19,043 nucleotides of DNA from Erythrobacter donghaensis (GCF_001557325.1 NZ_LSJS01000321.1:1-19043); one strand, 5' to 3'. Positions 1 to 7,706 are shown, numbered from the stretch's first letter. Made by a program: numbers and translations. The notes: generated from the sequence alone by a model not told the origin.

Positions 1-56
1 CCCGAGGCGGCGAGCGCCGCGGCCAGCGCGGCGGCGGCGGGGAGGCCCCGGCTCAC
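1..56 (-). CDS. Start of an exported protein, truncated by the window edge
   Basis: On the minus strand a GTG codon at 56-54 overlaps the TGA stop of the S8 protease gene (GTGA overlap, the usual sign of translational coupling). It opens a frame that runs off the window with no stop. The visible residues begin MSRGLPAAAALAAALAAS, a positively charged start followed by an Ala/Leu-rich stretch, as in a signal peptide or first membrane helix. Only about 18 residues are visible, so the family cannot be named. The overlap suggests co-transcription with the protease. The region is so GC-rich that an open frame alone is weak evidence; the stop/start overlap and the signal-like composition are the reasons for calling it. 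Confidence 0.45.
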   Translation of the reverse strand, partial: MSRGLPAAAALAAALAAS

Positions 57-1765
57 GGCTCGGCCCCCACCAGACCCGCGCCATAGATCGGATCGCGCCC
101 GCGCGGGCCCAGATCGCGCGCCTCGGCCTCGAGCGCGCGGATCGCTTTCTGGGCGGCGGCGGGATCGGCCTTGCCGAGCTGCCGCGCCAGCCGCGCGGCG
201 ACCAGCGGCGCGGCAAAGGAGGTGCCGGTCGCATCGCGCACCTCGCCCTTGGCATCGATCGCCGGGACAGCGACGCCGCGCGCCGCGAAATCGACATGCG
301 CGCCGCGATTGGCGTAGCGGTAGATCCGGTTCTGGGCATCGACTGCGGTCACCCCGACGACGTTCTCGTAAGCGCCCGGGAACACCGGCGGGGCGGCGGG
401 GCCGTCATTGCCCGCTGCCGCGACGATGACGTGGCCGCGCCTGGTGATGCGCGCGATGGCCCCTGCCACCGCCGGGTTGCGCGGGCCAGACAGGCTGATG
501 TTGATCACCGGCACGCCCTGTCCTGCGAGCCAATCGAGCGCCTTGATCAGCGCGAAGCTCGACCCGGCGGATTCGCGCGGGCCGGAGAAGATGTCCGCGA
601 CGAAGATCTTCGTGCGCGCTGCCGGATCGGCCTTGGTGCCCGCCATCAGATGCGCCACCGCGGTGCCGTGCAGCCGCGCCTCGGCGACCTTGCCGTTGAA
701 AGCGCGCTGGCTCAGCGTGACATGCTTGAAATAGGCAAGGCCGGTCGCGATCCCGGTGTCGATCAGCCCGATCTGGCAGCCGCAGGCGACGCGCTGCGGC
801 AGGCTCGCGCCCTTGCGGCGCTTCGTTTGCACCGACGAGCTGTCGAACAGGTGATTATAGCCGATGGTGTCGGGATCGGCGATCGTCTCGAGCGTGTCGA
901 GCGCCGCCTCGTCGGCGCTCTGGGCAGGGCCGCGCAGCAGCAGCACCGTCCCCTCGACCGAGGCGAGCTTCTCGCTGGCGATCACCTCGAAGCCGCCCGC
1001 CTTCAGTTCGGCAAGCTCGTCAGGGCCCAGATCCAGCGCGACGAACTCGCCGCGGCGATAGCGGAAGCCGTCACCATCGGTGTCGATCCGGTCGCGCTCG
1101 TCGCGTTCGGCGCGCTCGGCCTCGGTCTCGCCGCTCGCGAGCAGCCACTGGCCGGGGTCGTCGCCGAGATCGTCCATGCCGTCGTCGGTGTCGCCGTTGT
1201 CGCCTGCGATGTCGTCGGCGTCATCGTCGTTCCCGGCCGCGCTGTCGTCATCGTCGTCATCGGCACCCGTCGCGCCATCGTCGTCATCGCTGCCCGAGGC
1301 TCCGCCGTCATCATCGCTGCCGCCGGTTGCGCCATCGTCGTCCCCACCGGCATCGTCACCACCGGCATCGTCACCACCGGCATCATCGCCGCCCGCGTCA
1401 TCGCGGCCCGCGTCGTCCCCGCCAAGGTCGTCGCCGCCGGCATCGTCGCCGCCCACATCGTCGCCGCCTACATCGTCGCCGCCCACATCGTCGCCCCCCG
1501 CGTCGTCCCCGCCAAGGTCGTCACCGCCCACATCGTCGCCGCCGAGGTCGTCGCCGCCCACATCGTCGCCGCCGAGGTCGTCGCCGCCGGGGTCCTGCGT
1601 GTCGGGGTCGGAGACAGCGTCATCGTCATCGCCCGCATCGCCGTCATCGTCGTCGTCATCATCGCCCGCGTCCTGCGCGGCGAGGGGGGCGTGCCAGGCC
1701 CACGCAACCGGGCCGAGCGTCAGCCCCAGCATCAGCAAATAGGCGATGATGACCCGCGTGCGCAT
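53..1765 (-). CDS. Exported S8 (subtilisin-family) serine protease with Gly/Asp repeat region
   Basis: A 570-residue secreted subtilase. Residues 1-30 form a signal peptide. Residues 32-204 are extremely Asp/Gly-rich and include 17 consecutive five-residue GGDDx units (about 60-144). An EF-hand-like DTDGDG loop lies at 228-233, followed by a propeptide-like segment (about 240-310). The peptidase domain covers roughly 328-568. The catalytic triad is visible as Asp336 in IDTG, His366 in LHGTAVAH and Ser516 in GTSFAAP, with the oxyanion Asn453 in AAAGNDGP, so the enzyme should be active. The acidic repeats probably bind calcium or act as a spacer after export, which is inference. The gene is divergent from an ECF sigma/anti-sigma pair, a pairing that suggests sigma-dependent control and perhaps a role in envelope stress. 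The ATG start fits the signal peptide. Confidence 0.93.
   Translation of the reverse strand: MRTRVIIAYLLMLGLTLGPVAWAWHAPLAAQDAGDDDDDDDGDAGDDDDAVSDPDTQDPGGDDLGGDDVGGDDLGGDDVGGDDLGGDDAGGDDVGGDDVGGDDVGGDDAGGDDLGGDDAGRDDAGGDDAGGDDAGGDDAGGDDDGATGGSDDDGGASGSDDDDGATGADDDDDDSAAGNDDDADDIAGDNGDTDDGMDDLGDDPGQWLLASGETEAERAERDERDRIDTDGDGFRYRRGEFVALDLGPDELAELKAGGFEVIASEKLASVEGTVLLLRGPAQSADEAALDTLETIADPDTIGYNHLFDSSSVQTKRRKGASLPQRVACGCQIGLIDTGIATGLAYFKHVTLSQRAFNGKVAEARLHGTAVAHLMAGTKADPAARTKIFVADIFSGPRESAGSSFALIKALDWLAGQGVPVINISLSGPRNPAVAGAIARITRRGHVIVAAAGNDGPAAPPVFPGAYENVVGVTAVDAQNRIYRYANRGAHVDFAARGVAVPAIDAKGEVRDATGTSFAAPLVAARLARQLGKADPAAAQKAIRALEAEARDLGPRGRDPIYGAGLVGAEP
1334..1588 (-). repeat. Tandem 15-bp repeat, 17 units, inside the S8 protease gene
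   Basis: Seventeen in-frame 15-nt units encode GGDDL, GGDDV or GGDDA (one GRDDA, one GGDDD). Because the unit is a multiple of three, copy-number changes keep the reading frame. The repeat also produces long stop-free frames on the opposite strand; these are artefacts of its composition. Confidence 0.9.
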
Positions 1766-1810
1766 CGAATGCCCCTTGTGCCCCCCGGCAAGTAAAGCCG
1801 GAAATGACTG

Positions 1811-1841
1811 TTTCGTTCCTTGCCTTGCTCCATACGAAACG
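1811..1841. promoter_or_regulatory. Inverted repeat between the divergent S8 protease and sigma-factor genes
   Basis: GTTTCGT at 1811-1817 and ACGAAAC at 1835-1841 form a perfect 7-bp inverted repeat with a 17-bp spacer, in the 143-bp gap between the two divergent starts. Read outwards, each arm gives ACGAAAC pointing toward its own gene; the minus-strand arm is embedded in GGAACGAAAC, which contains the GGAAC core common in alphaproteobacterial ECF -35 elements. This fits either a pair of divergent promoters read by the same sigma factor or an operator for a dimeric regulator. No clear matching -10 pair could be fixed by eye. Confidence 0.45.
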
Positions 1842-1908
1842 GGCTGTTCTTTTATTCCCGCGTCCTGTCTATGGGCGGAATATTGCCACTCGCTGAACCG
1901 TTGAGCCG

Positions 1909-2430
1909 ATGAACCGCCCGATCACCCCGGACGAAACGACCAGGCAGGCGCTGATCGCGCTGATCCCGCGCCTGCGCCGTTTCGCCCGGGTGCTGACGGG
2001 GTCGATCGCCGATGCCGATGATGTCGTGCAGGCGGCGCTGGAGAAAGCGATGGTGAACATGGAACAATATCAGCCCGGCACCCGGCTTGACGCGTGGGTG
2101 TTCCGGATCGCCCGCAACCACTGGGTCGACGACCGGCGCCGGGCGCACAACCGCATGGGCCATGACGATATCGGCGCGATGCTCGATCTGGCGGGCGATG
2201 ATGGCGTGGCGGTGGTCGAGGCGAGCGCCGAGGCGCGGATGGTGCGCGCGGCGGTCGACAGCCTCCCGCCCGAGCAGCGCGACGTGGTCGCGCTCGTCAT
2301 GCTCGAGGAGCTGAGCTACCGCGAGGCGGCCGATCTGCTCGGCCTGCCGATCGGGACGGTGATGAGCCGCCTGTCGCGGGCCAAGGCGGCGCTGGCGAAG
2401 CGGATCGCCGCCGAAGGAGCGCTGCAATGA
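1909..2430 (+). CDS. ECF (extracytoplasmic function) RNA polymerase sigma factor
   Basis: A 173-residue sigma-70 family protein with only regions 2 and 4, the ECF pattern. Region 2 (about 18-82) carries the DADDVVQAALEKA core helix that binds RNA polymerase and the LDAWVFRIARNHWVDDRRR stretch for -10 recognition. Region 4 (about 115-167) has LPPEQRDVVALVMLEELSYREAA followed by the helix-turn-helix GTVMSRLSRAKA that reads the -35 element. Its TGA stop overlaps the ATG of the next gene (ATGA), so sigma and anti-sigma are translationally coupled. It probably activates its own operon and the divergent protease. The exact ECF group was not assigned. No strong ribosome-binding site is seen before the ATG. 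Confidence 0.93.
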   Translation: MNRPITPDETTRQALIALIPRLRRFARVLTGSIADADDVVQAALEKAMVNMEQYQPGTRLDAWVFRIARNHWVDDRRRAHNRMGHDDIGAMLDLAGDDGVAVVEASAEARMVRAAVDSLPPEQRDVVALVMLEELSYREAADLLGLPIGTVMSRLSRAKAALAKRIAAEGALQ

Positions 2431-3218
2431 GCGCAGGCTTCACCGATGCCGAGCTCGCCGCCTTCATGGCAGGCACGATTGAGGACGAGGCGCTGATCGA
2501 TGCGATCGAGGCCGCGCTCAATGCCGATCCGGCGCTTGCCGAGCGGGCCGAGGCGCTGGCGGCGGGCGATGGCCTCGCGCCGCTGGTGCGCGATGCCTTC
2601 GCCCCGGTGCTGGATGCGTCCGTGCCCGAGCGGCTGACGGCTGCCCTCACCCCGCCTGCGGCCGATGTGGTCGATCTCGCCGCCGCGCGCGCCGCCAAGT
2701 CCCCCGCCGCACCGTTGCCGACCCCCGCCAACGACACCGGCCGCTCCGGCTGGCGCTGGCCGCAGTTCGGCGCGATGGCGGCGAGCCTGGCGCTGGGCGT
2801 GCTGATCGGCGGCCCGCTGCTCAAGGGCGGCTCGGACGCCCCCCGGGCCGATGGCCTGGTGCTCGCCAGCGCCGACGTGACCGCCATGCTCGACTCCGCG
2901 CCGAGTGGCCAGCGGACCGATCTGGCCGCGCTGGGCGAGGGCGAGGTGGTGCTCACCTTCCGCAACGCCGAAGGCCAGCTGTGCCGCCAGTTCCTGATCG
3001 AGGGCAAGGGCGGAACGACCAGCGATGCGCTCGCCTGCGCGGGCGGGAACGGCGGCGGCTGGCAGATCGAGGCCTATGGCCGACGCGCGGCTCCGGTCGG
3101 CGAGATGAAGCTCGCAGGCGGCGATGCCGCCCCCGCGGTGGTCGCCGCGGTCGACGCGATGATCGGCAGCGATCCCGTGACCGGGCCCGACGAGCTCGCC
3201 GAACTCGGGAAGAAATAG
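2427..3218 (+). CDS. Single-pass membrane anti-sigma factor (probable)
   Basis: A 263-residue protein that starts inside the stop of the sigma gene. The N-terminal cytoplasmic part (1-110) begins FTDAELAAFMAGTIEDE, resembling the sigma-binding segment of anti-sigma factors. One membrane helix lies at about 112-131 (WPQFGAMAASLALGVLIGG). The C-terminal periplasmic part (about 135-263) holds two cysteines (in QLCRQF and ALACAGG) that could form a disulfide. No zinc-binding HxxxCxxC motif is seen, so it is not a ZAS-type anti-sigma. Function is assigned from topology and from coupling to the sigma factor. It presumably holds the sigma factor at the membrane until an envelope signal releases it. 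Confidence 0.82.
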   Translation: MSAGFTDAELAAFMAGTIEDEALIDAIEAALNADPALAERAEALAAGDGLAPLVRDAFAPVLDASVPERLTAALTPPAADVVDLAAARAAKSPAAPLPTPANDTGRSGWRWPQFGAMAASLALGVLIGGPLLKGGSDAPRADGLVLASADVTAMLDSAPSGQRTDLAALGEGEVVLTFRNAEGQLCRQFLIEGKGGTTSDALACAGGNGGGWQIEAYGRRAAPVGEMKLAGGDAAPAVVAAVDAMIGSDPVTGPDELAELGKK

Positions 3219-3234
3219 GCAAAGCCACGAGGAC

Positions 3235-3272
3235 AAAAAGCCCGGGCGGCCTGCTGGTCGCCCGGGCTTTTT
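3235..3272. terminator. Two-way intrinsic terminator between the anti-sigma and porin genes
   Basis: AAAAAGCCCGGGCG (3235-3248) pairs perfectly with CGCCCGGGCTTTTT (3259-3272) around a 10-nt loop. The stem is GC-rich and ends in T runs on both strands. It sits 17 nt after the anti-sigma stop and 28 nt beyond the porin stop on the other strand, so it can end both converging transcripts. Confidence 0.93.
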
Positions 3273-3299
3273 CGCGTGCCGCGCGGCGGCGGCGCTGCG

Positions 3300-4281
3300 T
3301 CAGATGGTGAACAGCACCTCGACCACGCTGGCAAAGCCGCTGTCGGTGGAGAGGAGGAAGCGCTCCTCGCGGAACGAGACCACGTCGGCGCGGATCTGGA
3401 TGTTGGGGTGGAGCTGGTAGAAGCCGCCCACCCCGATCAACCGGTTCTCGCGGTCCGAAGCCCTGGTGTAGGCGACGCTGCCCGCCACGCCCCATTCGGG
3501 GGTCACCCAGCCCACCCCGCCATTGACCTCCCACTGGTCGAACCCGCGGTCGAGCCGGTTGGAATCGCCGCGGTCGACATAGGCCGCCCCGATCCGCAAG
3601 GGGCCGCGGCGGGCCTCGGCCCCCACGCTCCAGCTGTCGAGATCGGCGCGGGTGGTTACCGGATCGGCGTCGCCCGTGGCATAGCCGCCGCTCGCCCCCA
3701 GGATCCAGTCGCCCACCACCTGCTGGTATTGCACCCCGAATTCGAAGGCGTCGTTGACCTCGATCCGGTCGCGCGAGTCCACCGCGGCAGCGTTGCGGCG
3801 CACCTTGGGCGAATAGGACACGCCCCCGCGCAGGCCGCCCACGGGGGGCGAGAGGTAGATCACCTTGAAGGCGTCCTGCGTGTCGAGCGCGCGCAGCAGC
3901 GCCTGCGTCCCGGCATAGCGCGCAAACTCGCCGCGCACCTGCCCCAGCGCCACCAGCGGCGCGGCGGCGGCTGTTCTGCTCGACATTGGCGCCGATGATG
4001 ATCCCGCCGGGCGAGGTCCATTGCGCGTTGAGGCGGGCGAACAGATCGACCTGGGCATCGGGGGAATCGGTGTCCGGATTGTCATCGTCGAACACCGCCC
4101 CCTGCGCGGCGGCGCCTGCGGTGAGGCGGATGTCGATCCCTTCCCACTGCACCTCGAGCCGGGGAAGCGCCTTGGATTTCTGCTCGCCGTCGGCCTGCGC
4201 CTGCGCCGCGGTGGAGCCCGCGATGGCCGTGCCGATCAGCGTCGCAGCACCGAGCCTGCGGATCATTGCTTTCATCGTCAT
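3300..4281 (-). pseudogene. Gram-negative porin, frameshifted
   Basis: The minus-strand reading starts at ATG 4281 with a signal peptide (MTMKAMIRRLGAATLIGTAI, then an AQA-type cleavage site). It continues as a porin N-terminus with strands such as LEVQWEGIDIRLTAG and TSPGGIIIGANVEQNS. Around 3965-3982, in a run of GCC/GCG, the frame changes. The rest (PLVALGQVRGEFARYAGTQ and then many beta-strand-like segments ending VVEVLFTI) is in another frame and ends at the stop at 3300. The joined product would be about 325 residues, a little short for this kind of porin. The strands directly after EQNS seem to be missing, so the lesion may be a short deletion rather than one lost base. A sequencing error is possible. 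A GAAGG ribosome-binding site precedes the ATG. Confidence 0.75.
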
Positions 4282-4331
4282 CTTCGAACCTTCAGGAAAA
4301 GGCCGGACTGGCCGTTGCGATATAAAATAAC

Positions 4332-4595
4332 CTATGTTGCATTTTGTGCCCGATTTCCGGAAAAAAGGCCGCGCTCGCCGAGGAGGTGCCCGAGCAGCAG
4401 CCAGCTGAGCGCCAGCGCGGCACCAGTGGTCATCGCGCAGCCAGCGGCGGCTCGCAGGGGCGCGATATCGATTGCCCCCAGCGCGCCCAGCGCAAGGCCC
4501 GGCGCGAGCCGCGAGGGGGCTTCGGGCGCGGTGCCGGGGCAGGGCTCACCATTGCCGGGATCACGCGAAGGCTCGGGCGGACAGGGCTGCGGCAC
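4332..4595 (-). CDS. Small proline-rich protein with a hydrophobic C-terminal half
   Basis: An 87-residue frame starts at GTG 4595-4593, preceded at seven nucleotides by a good ribosome-binding site, AGGAG (4607-4603). The N-terminal third is Pro/Cys-rich (PQPCPPEPSRDPG). The rest is hydrophobic, with two likely membrane segments (LAPGLALGALGAI and TTGAALALSWLLLGHLLG). It ends 50 bp before the porin start on the same strand and may share its transcript. The family is not recognised. The case for it is the ribosome-binding site, the membrane-like pattern and the lack of any competing gene; it remains uncertain in such GC-rich DNA. Confidence 0.5.
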   Translation of the reverse strand: MPQPCPPEPSRDPGNGEPCPGTAPEAPSRLAPGLALGALGAIDIAPLRAAAGCAMTTGAALALSWLLLGHLLGERGLFSGNRAQNAT

Positions 4596-4761
4596 AAGGC
4601 TTCTCCTGGTGCAGGGCTGATCTTGCGCTAACGGGCGGGCACCTGCGTAAATTCCCCTAGGAGGGCGGAAATTTTCTGCGTCGCTCGCGGGAATAAGCCC
4701 GCCGCCTGCCCCGTTTGGCCCCTGAACCGGCATGAACGCCGGACCGCAACAGGAGCCCTTC

Positions 4762-5757
4762 GTGACCTCTCGCAACCCCCTGCCCCGCCGCCTGCTGCAA
4801 GCCTTCGTGCTGGCGGTTCCCGTGATGTGCTTCGCCACCGCCGCCCTCGCCGAGACCGCCGCACCCGACCAGGATGCGCAAGGCAGCACCATCGACGACG
4901 AGCGCGATGATGCCGCCGCTGCCAGGGCGGGCTCCGGCTGGAGCCTCAATCCCGGCCTCAGGCTGAGCGCGCGCGGGATCACCGCCCGCTCGACCGCGCC
5001 TGCCGAGGACGAGGTGGTCGACGGCAATGCACTCGCCGTGGTCATCACCCCCTCGCTGGTGCTCTCGAGAGACGATGTCACCGTGACCCTGCGCAACGCG
5101 GCGACCCGGCTCGAATTCGAGGACGAGGCCCGCACCGACCGCTGGCAGAATGCCGCGCGCCTCACGCTCGCCTATGACCTGTCGGACGCCACCCGCCTTT
5201 CGGTCTTCGGCGAGCGCAGCGACAATCTCCTCGCCGCCGAATTCACCTCGACCGACGAGTGGGAGTTCGGCGGCGAGATCATGCACAGCCTCGATGACGC
5301 CAACCGCGTGGCGCTCGGCGCGAGCTGGCGGGAGCGCGGCTATGACGACGCTACCGGATCGCGCGGCGATGGCATCCGCGTCGACGGCGAGTATCGCTAC
5401 CGCTTCGGGCCCAATCACTATGCCTTCCTGCGCGGCCGCTATGACGAGATCAACTCGGCCGAGGCGCGCCGCAACCTCACCCGCTGGCTCGCCGAGGCGA
5501 GCTACCAGCGCCCCATCGCCAGCGATCTGCGCCTGCGCGGCGAATTGAGCTACCAGCGGCTCGACTTCGGCGGGCGCCCGGTGGCGGGCGGGGGGTCGCG
5601 CGAGGACGATCTGTTCTGGCCCGAGCTCACCCTGATCTGGAGCCCCGGCCCGTGGCGCATCGCCGGTGAGGCGCGCTACGTGGTCCGCAATTCCACCGAT
5701 CCCGCCTTCGACCGCTCGGGCTATCGTTTCGAAGTGGAGGTTTCCCATGCGTTCTGA
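4762..5757 (+). CDS. Outer-membrane beta-barrel protein
   Basis: A 331-residue protein if started at GTG 4762, which has AGGAG at 4751-4755, six nucleotides upstream; an ATG at 4732 lies in frame but has no such site. Residues 1-30 form a signal peptide ending ATAALA. The mature part alternates polar and hydrophobic residues in many short amphipathic strands (LRLSARGITA, VTVTLRNAATRLEF, ARLTLAYDL, YRYRFGPNHYAFLRGRYDE) and ends FEVEVSHAF. A C-terminal Phe is the usual BAM recognition signal. The exact family is not recognised; a surface-creatinine or poly-beta barrel (OprB/BBP2-like) is possible. Its stop lies inside the next gene (11-nt overlap), so it is tied to the 7-TM and ATP-grasp genes. 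Confidence 0.82.
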   Translation: MTSRNPLPRRLLQAFVLAVPVMCFATAALAETAAPDQDAQGSTIDDERDDAAAARAGSGWSLNPGLRLSARGITARSTAPAEDEVVDGNALAVVITPSLVLSRDDVTVTLRNAATRLEFEDEARTDRWQNAARLTLAYDLSDATRLSVFGERSDNLLAAEFTSTDEWEFGGEIMHSLDDANRVALGASWRERGYDDATGSRGDGIRVDGEYRYRFGPNHYAFLRGRYDEINSAEARRNLTRWLAEASYQRPIASDLRLRGELSYQRLDFGGRPVAGGGSREDDLFWPELTLIWSPGPWRIAGEARYVVRNSTDPAFDRSGYRFEVEVSHAF

Positions 5758-6514
5758 TGATTTGTCCCTGCCGGGCGATATCGCCCTGCGGCGCATCGGC
5801 TATGCCCTTGCCGCCGCGCTCGCCGCGATCTTCGGCGCGATCGTCTGGACGCTGTTCGACCGCTCCGACAACGTTGTCACCAGCGCGGTGATCGCGACCT
5901 TCGGCGATCCCTCGCGCCCGTGGAACCTGCCGGGGATGCACCTGTTGCTGGTGATGCCGGTGGGTGCCGCGGTGGTGGTGTTCGTGCGCTCCGTGCTGGG
6001 CTGGAAGACCTTCGGCCTGTTCACCCCGATGCTGCTCGCGCTTGCCTATCTGCAGGCGGGGCCGATTGCCGGGCCGGTGATCTCGACCACCGCGATCCTG
6101 ATCGGGATGCTGGCAGTGCCCTTCCTCAAGGCGCTGAACCTCTCGCGCGTCGGCTTTCTGGGCACCCTCATCGCGATCGTCGTCTCGGCGCTCGGAGCGA
6201 TGGCGCTGGAGTTCCGCCAGCCGGCGCTGGTCAGCGCCTTCCCGGTGGTGGTCACCGCGCTGATCGTCGAACGGTGGTGGAACGCCTACGAGGCCGACGG
6301 CCCGACCAAGGCGGTGCGCATGACCGCCACCACCCTTGCGGTCGCACTGCTGATCCAGGGTCTGGTTGCCGCCCCGAGGGTGGTGTGGCTCGCCGCCGAG
6401 CACCCGCTGGCGCTGCCCCTGGCGAGCATCGCGGCGATGATCCTGCTGGGCCGCTACCAGGGCCTGCGCCTGTCCGAACTGTCGCGCTTCCGCGCCGCCA
6501 AGCAACAAGGCTGA
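5747..6514 (+). CDS. 7-TM protein of the transglutaminase-associated family, lacking the transglutaminase domain
   Basis: A 255-residue integral membrane protein. An N-terminal helix (about 17-37) leads to a short loop (38-60). Six or seven further helices follow (about 62-82, 86-103, 105-126, 136-156, 160-175, 195-210, 220-235). The signature GWKTFGLFTPMLLALAYLQ (85-103) and SRVGFL (133-138) match the membrane part of proteins usually annotated as inactive transglutaminase fused to seven transmembrane helices. In those proteins a large periplasmic domain sits between helix 1 and the rest; here that loop is only about 25 residues. The ATG at 5747, with GGAGG just upstream, overlaps the beta-barrel gene by 11 nt. 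The ATP-grasp gene follows after 4 nt, the classical partner of this family. Confidence 0.85.
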   Translation: MRSDDLSLPGDIALRRIGYALAAALAAIFGAIVWTLFDRSDNVVTSAVIATFGDPSRPWNLPGMHLLLVMPVGAAVVVFVRSVLGWKTFGLFTPMLLALAYLQAGPIAGPVISTTAILIGMLAVPFLKALNLSRVGFLGTLIAIVVSALGAMALEFRQPALVSAFPVVVTALIVERWWNAYEADGPTKAVRMTATTLAVALLIQGLVAAPRVVWLAAEHPLALPLASIAAMILLGRYQGLRLSELSRFRAAKQQG

Positions 6515-6518
6515 TCCC

Positions 6519-7529
6519 ATGACCGTGCTCGGAATGAACCGCCGCAACGCCCTGATCGCCCGCCTCAACCCGCGCGAGGCGATCAGGGGGGTGAACCAGA
6601 AGTTCGAAACCAAGCAGCGCCTCGCGGCCGCCGGGGTGCCGGTGCCCCCGACCCTCGCGCTGATCGCGGGCGAGGCCGAGGCGGCGGGCTTCGACTACGC
6701 CAGCCTTCCGCAAGCTTTCGCGATCAAGCCCAACCGCGGGCGGCGCGGGGAGGGGGTTATCCTCGTCGATGGTCGGTGCCAGGGCGGGTGGCGCAAGCTC
6801 GATGGCGAGGTGCTGACCGAAAAGATGCTGCGCGCCCATGTCGGTCGCATCCTTGCTGGAGAGCTCTCGCTCGAGGGCGGCAACAGCGATGCCGCGCTGA
6901 TCGAACCCCTGATCCGCACCCATCCCGCCTTCGCGCAGCTGGTGCCTTTCGGGCTGCCCGATATCCGCATCATCTGCCTGCACGATGTGCCGCTGATGGC
7001 GATGACCCGCCTGCCGACGGTGGAAAGCGGGGGCCGCGCGAACCTGCACCAGGGCGCGGTGGGGGCGGCGATCGACTTCCGCGACGGGACGATCGTCCGC
7101 GCCGTGCTGGGGCAGGACGAGGTGTTCGATCACCCCTCCACCCAGGCCGCGCTGATCGGCGTGCAGTTGCCGTTCTGGCGCGAGACGGTGGAGGCGGCGC
7201 GGCGCTGCTCGGGCGCGCTCGGGCTCGGCTATGTCGGGGTCGATCTGGTGATCGATGCCACCCGCGGCGTCCAGGTGCTCGAATGCAATGCCTTCCCCGG
7301 GCTCGAGATCCAGAATGTCAACGGCGCCGGGCTGGGCGCGCGGATCGCGCTGGTCGAGCGCCTGCGCCGCGCCCGCGCGCGGGCGGCCCGGCAGGCGCCG
7401 GTGGTCGAGGGCCGCCCCCTCGGGGCGCAGCCGATCGCCCATGTGGGCGCGCTGCTGCGCGCGGCCGGTCGCAGGTTCGCCGCCAGACCGTCCGGGCCCC
7501 TGGCGCTGCCCGTCCCCCTCGCGGCGTGA
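6519..7529 (+). CDS. ATP-grasp enzyme, alpha-L-glutamate-ligase-like
   Basis: A 336-residue cytoplasmic enzyme of the ATP-grasp fold, related to RimK-type ligases that join a carboxyl group to an amine using ATP. Visible motifs are GVNQKFETKQ (24-33), the lysine and glycine-rich loop KPNRGRRGEGV (70-80), an acidic EP at 129-130, LPDIRII (146-152), NLHQGAVG (175-182), the metal-binding VGVDLVID (239-246), and LECNAFPGLEIQNVN (254-268). All key residues seem present. It starts 4 nt after the 7-TM gene, the standard pairing of this family. The substrate is unknown; an amino acid or peptide passed to or from the envelope through the 7-TM protein is a reasonable inference. The basic C-terminal tail (about 280-336) is less conserved-looking. 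Confidence 0.9.
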   Translation: MTVLGMNRRNALIARLNPREAIRGVNQKFETKQRLAAAGVPVPPTLALIAGEAEAAGFDYASLPQAFAIKPNRGRRGEGVILVDGRCQGGWRKLDGEVLTEKMLRAHVGRILAGELSLEGGNSDAALIEPLIRTHPAFAQLVPFGLPDIRIICLHDVPLMAMTRLPTVESGGRANLHQGAVGAAIDFRDGTIVRAVLGQDEVFDHPSTQAALIGVQLPFWRETVEAARRCSGALGLGYVGVDLVIDATRGVQVLECNAFPGLEIQNVNGAGLGARIALVERLRRARARAARQAPVVEGRPLGAQPIAHVGALLRAAGRRFAARPSGPLALPVPLAA

Positions 7530-7706
7530 TCGGGCGCCCCGCCGCGCCATGGCCGTCGAAAAGCTGCGCGCGATCAGGCGAACTTGTGTTGACCAGGCGC
7601 GTGTCCTCGTGGCAGAGGGCGAGCGCATCTCGCAGGATGGTGCGAACCGGACTGCAAAAAGCGCCAAGAGCCCGCCCACAAGCAGCGAGCCCACTGCGCG
7701 CGCGAT
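7530..7706. other. Gap before the tRNA gene, no supported gene
   Basis: This 177-bp stretch has short open frames on both strands: one from 7549 on the plus strand that ends inside the tRNA, and a hydrophobic-looking minus-strand one that begins inside the tRNA. Neither has a convincing ribosome-binding site, and both overlap the tRNA, so they are not called. The tRNA promoter should lie here but no clear -35/-10 pair stands out. Confidence 0.5.

Noticed and set aside
296..1795. Long open frames on the plus strand opposite the S8 protease (up to 499 codons)
   Set aside because: The GC-rich repeat has no stops in several frames. The minus-strand frame has a signal peptide and a full subtilase catalytic triad, so the others are shadows.
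2316..3236. Minus-strand open frame opposite the anti-sigma gene
   Set aside because: The plus-strand frame is coupled to the sigma gene and has the expected topology; the minus frame has no family pattern.
4657..5796. 379-codon minus-strand frame opposite the beta-barrel gene
   Set aside because: Repetitive Ala/Gly/Arg composition without motifs; the plus strand has a signal peptide, barrel strands and a C-terminal Phe.
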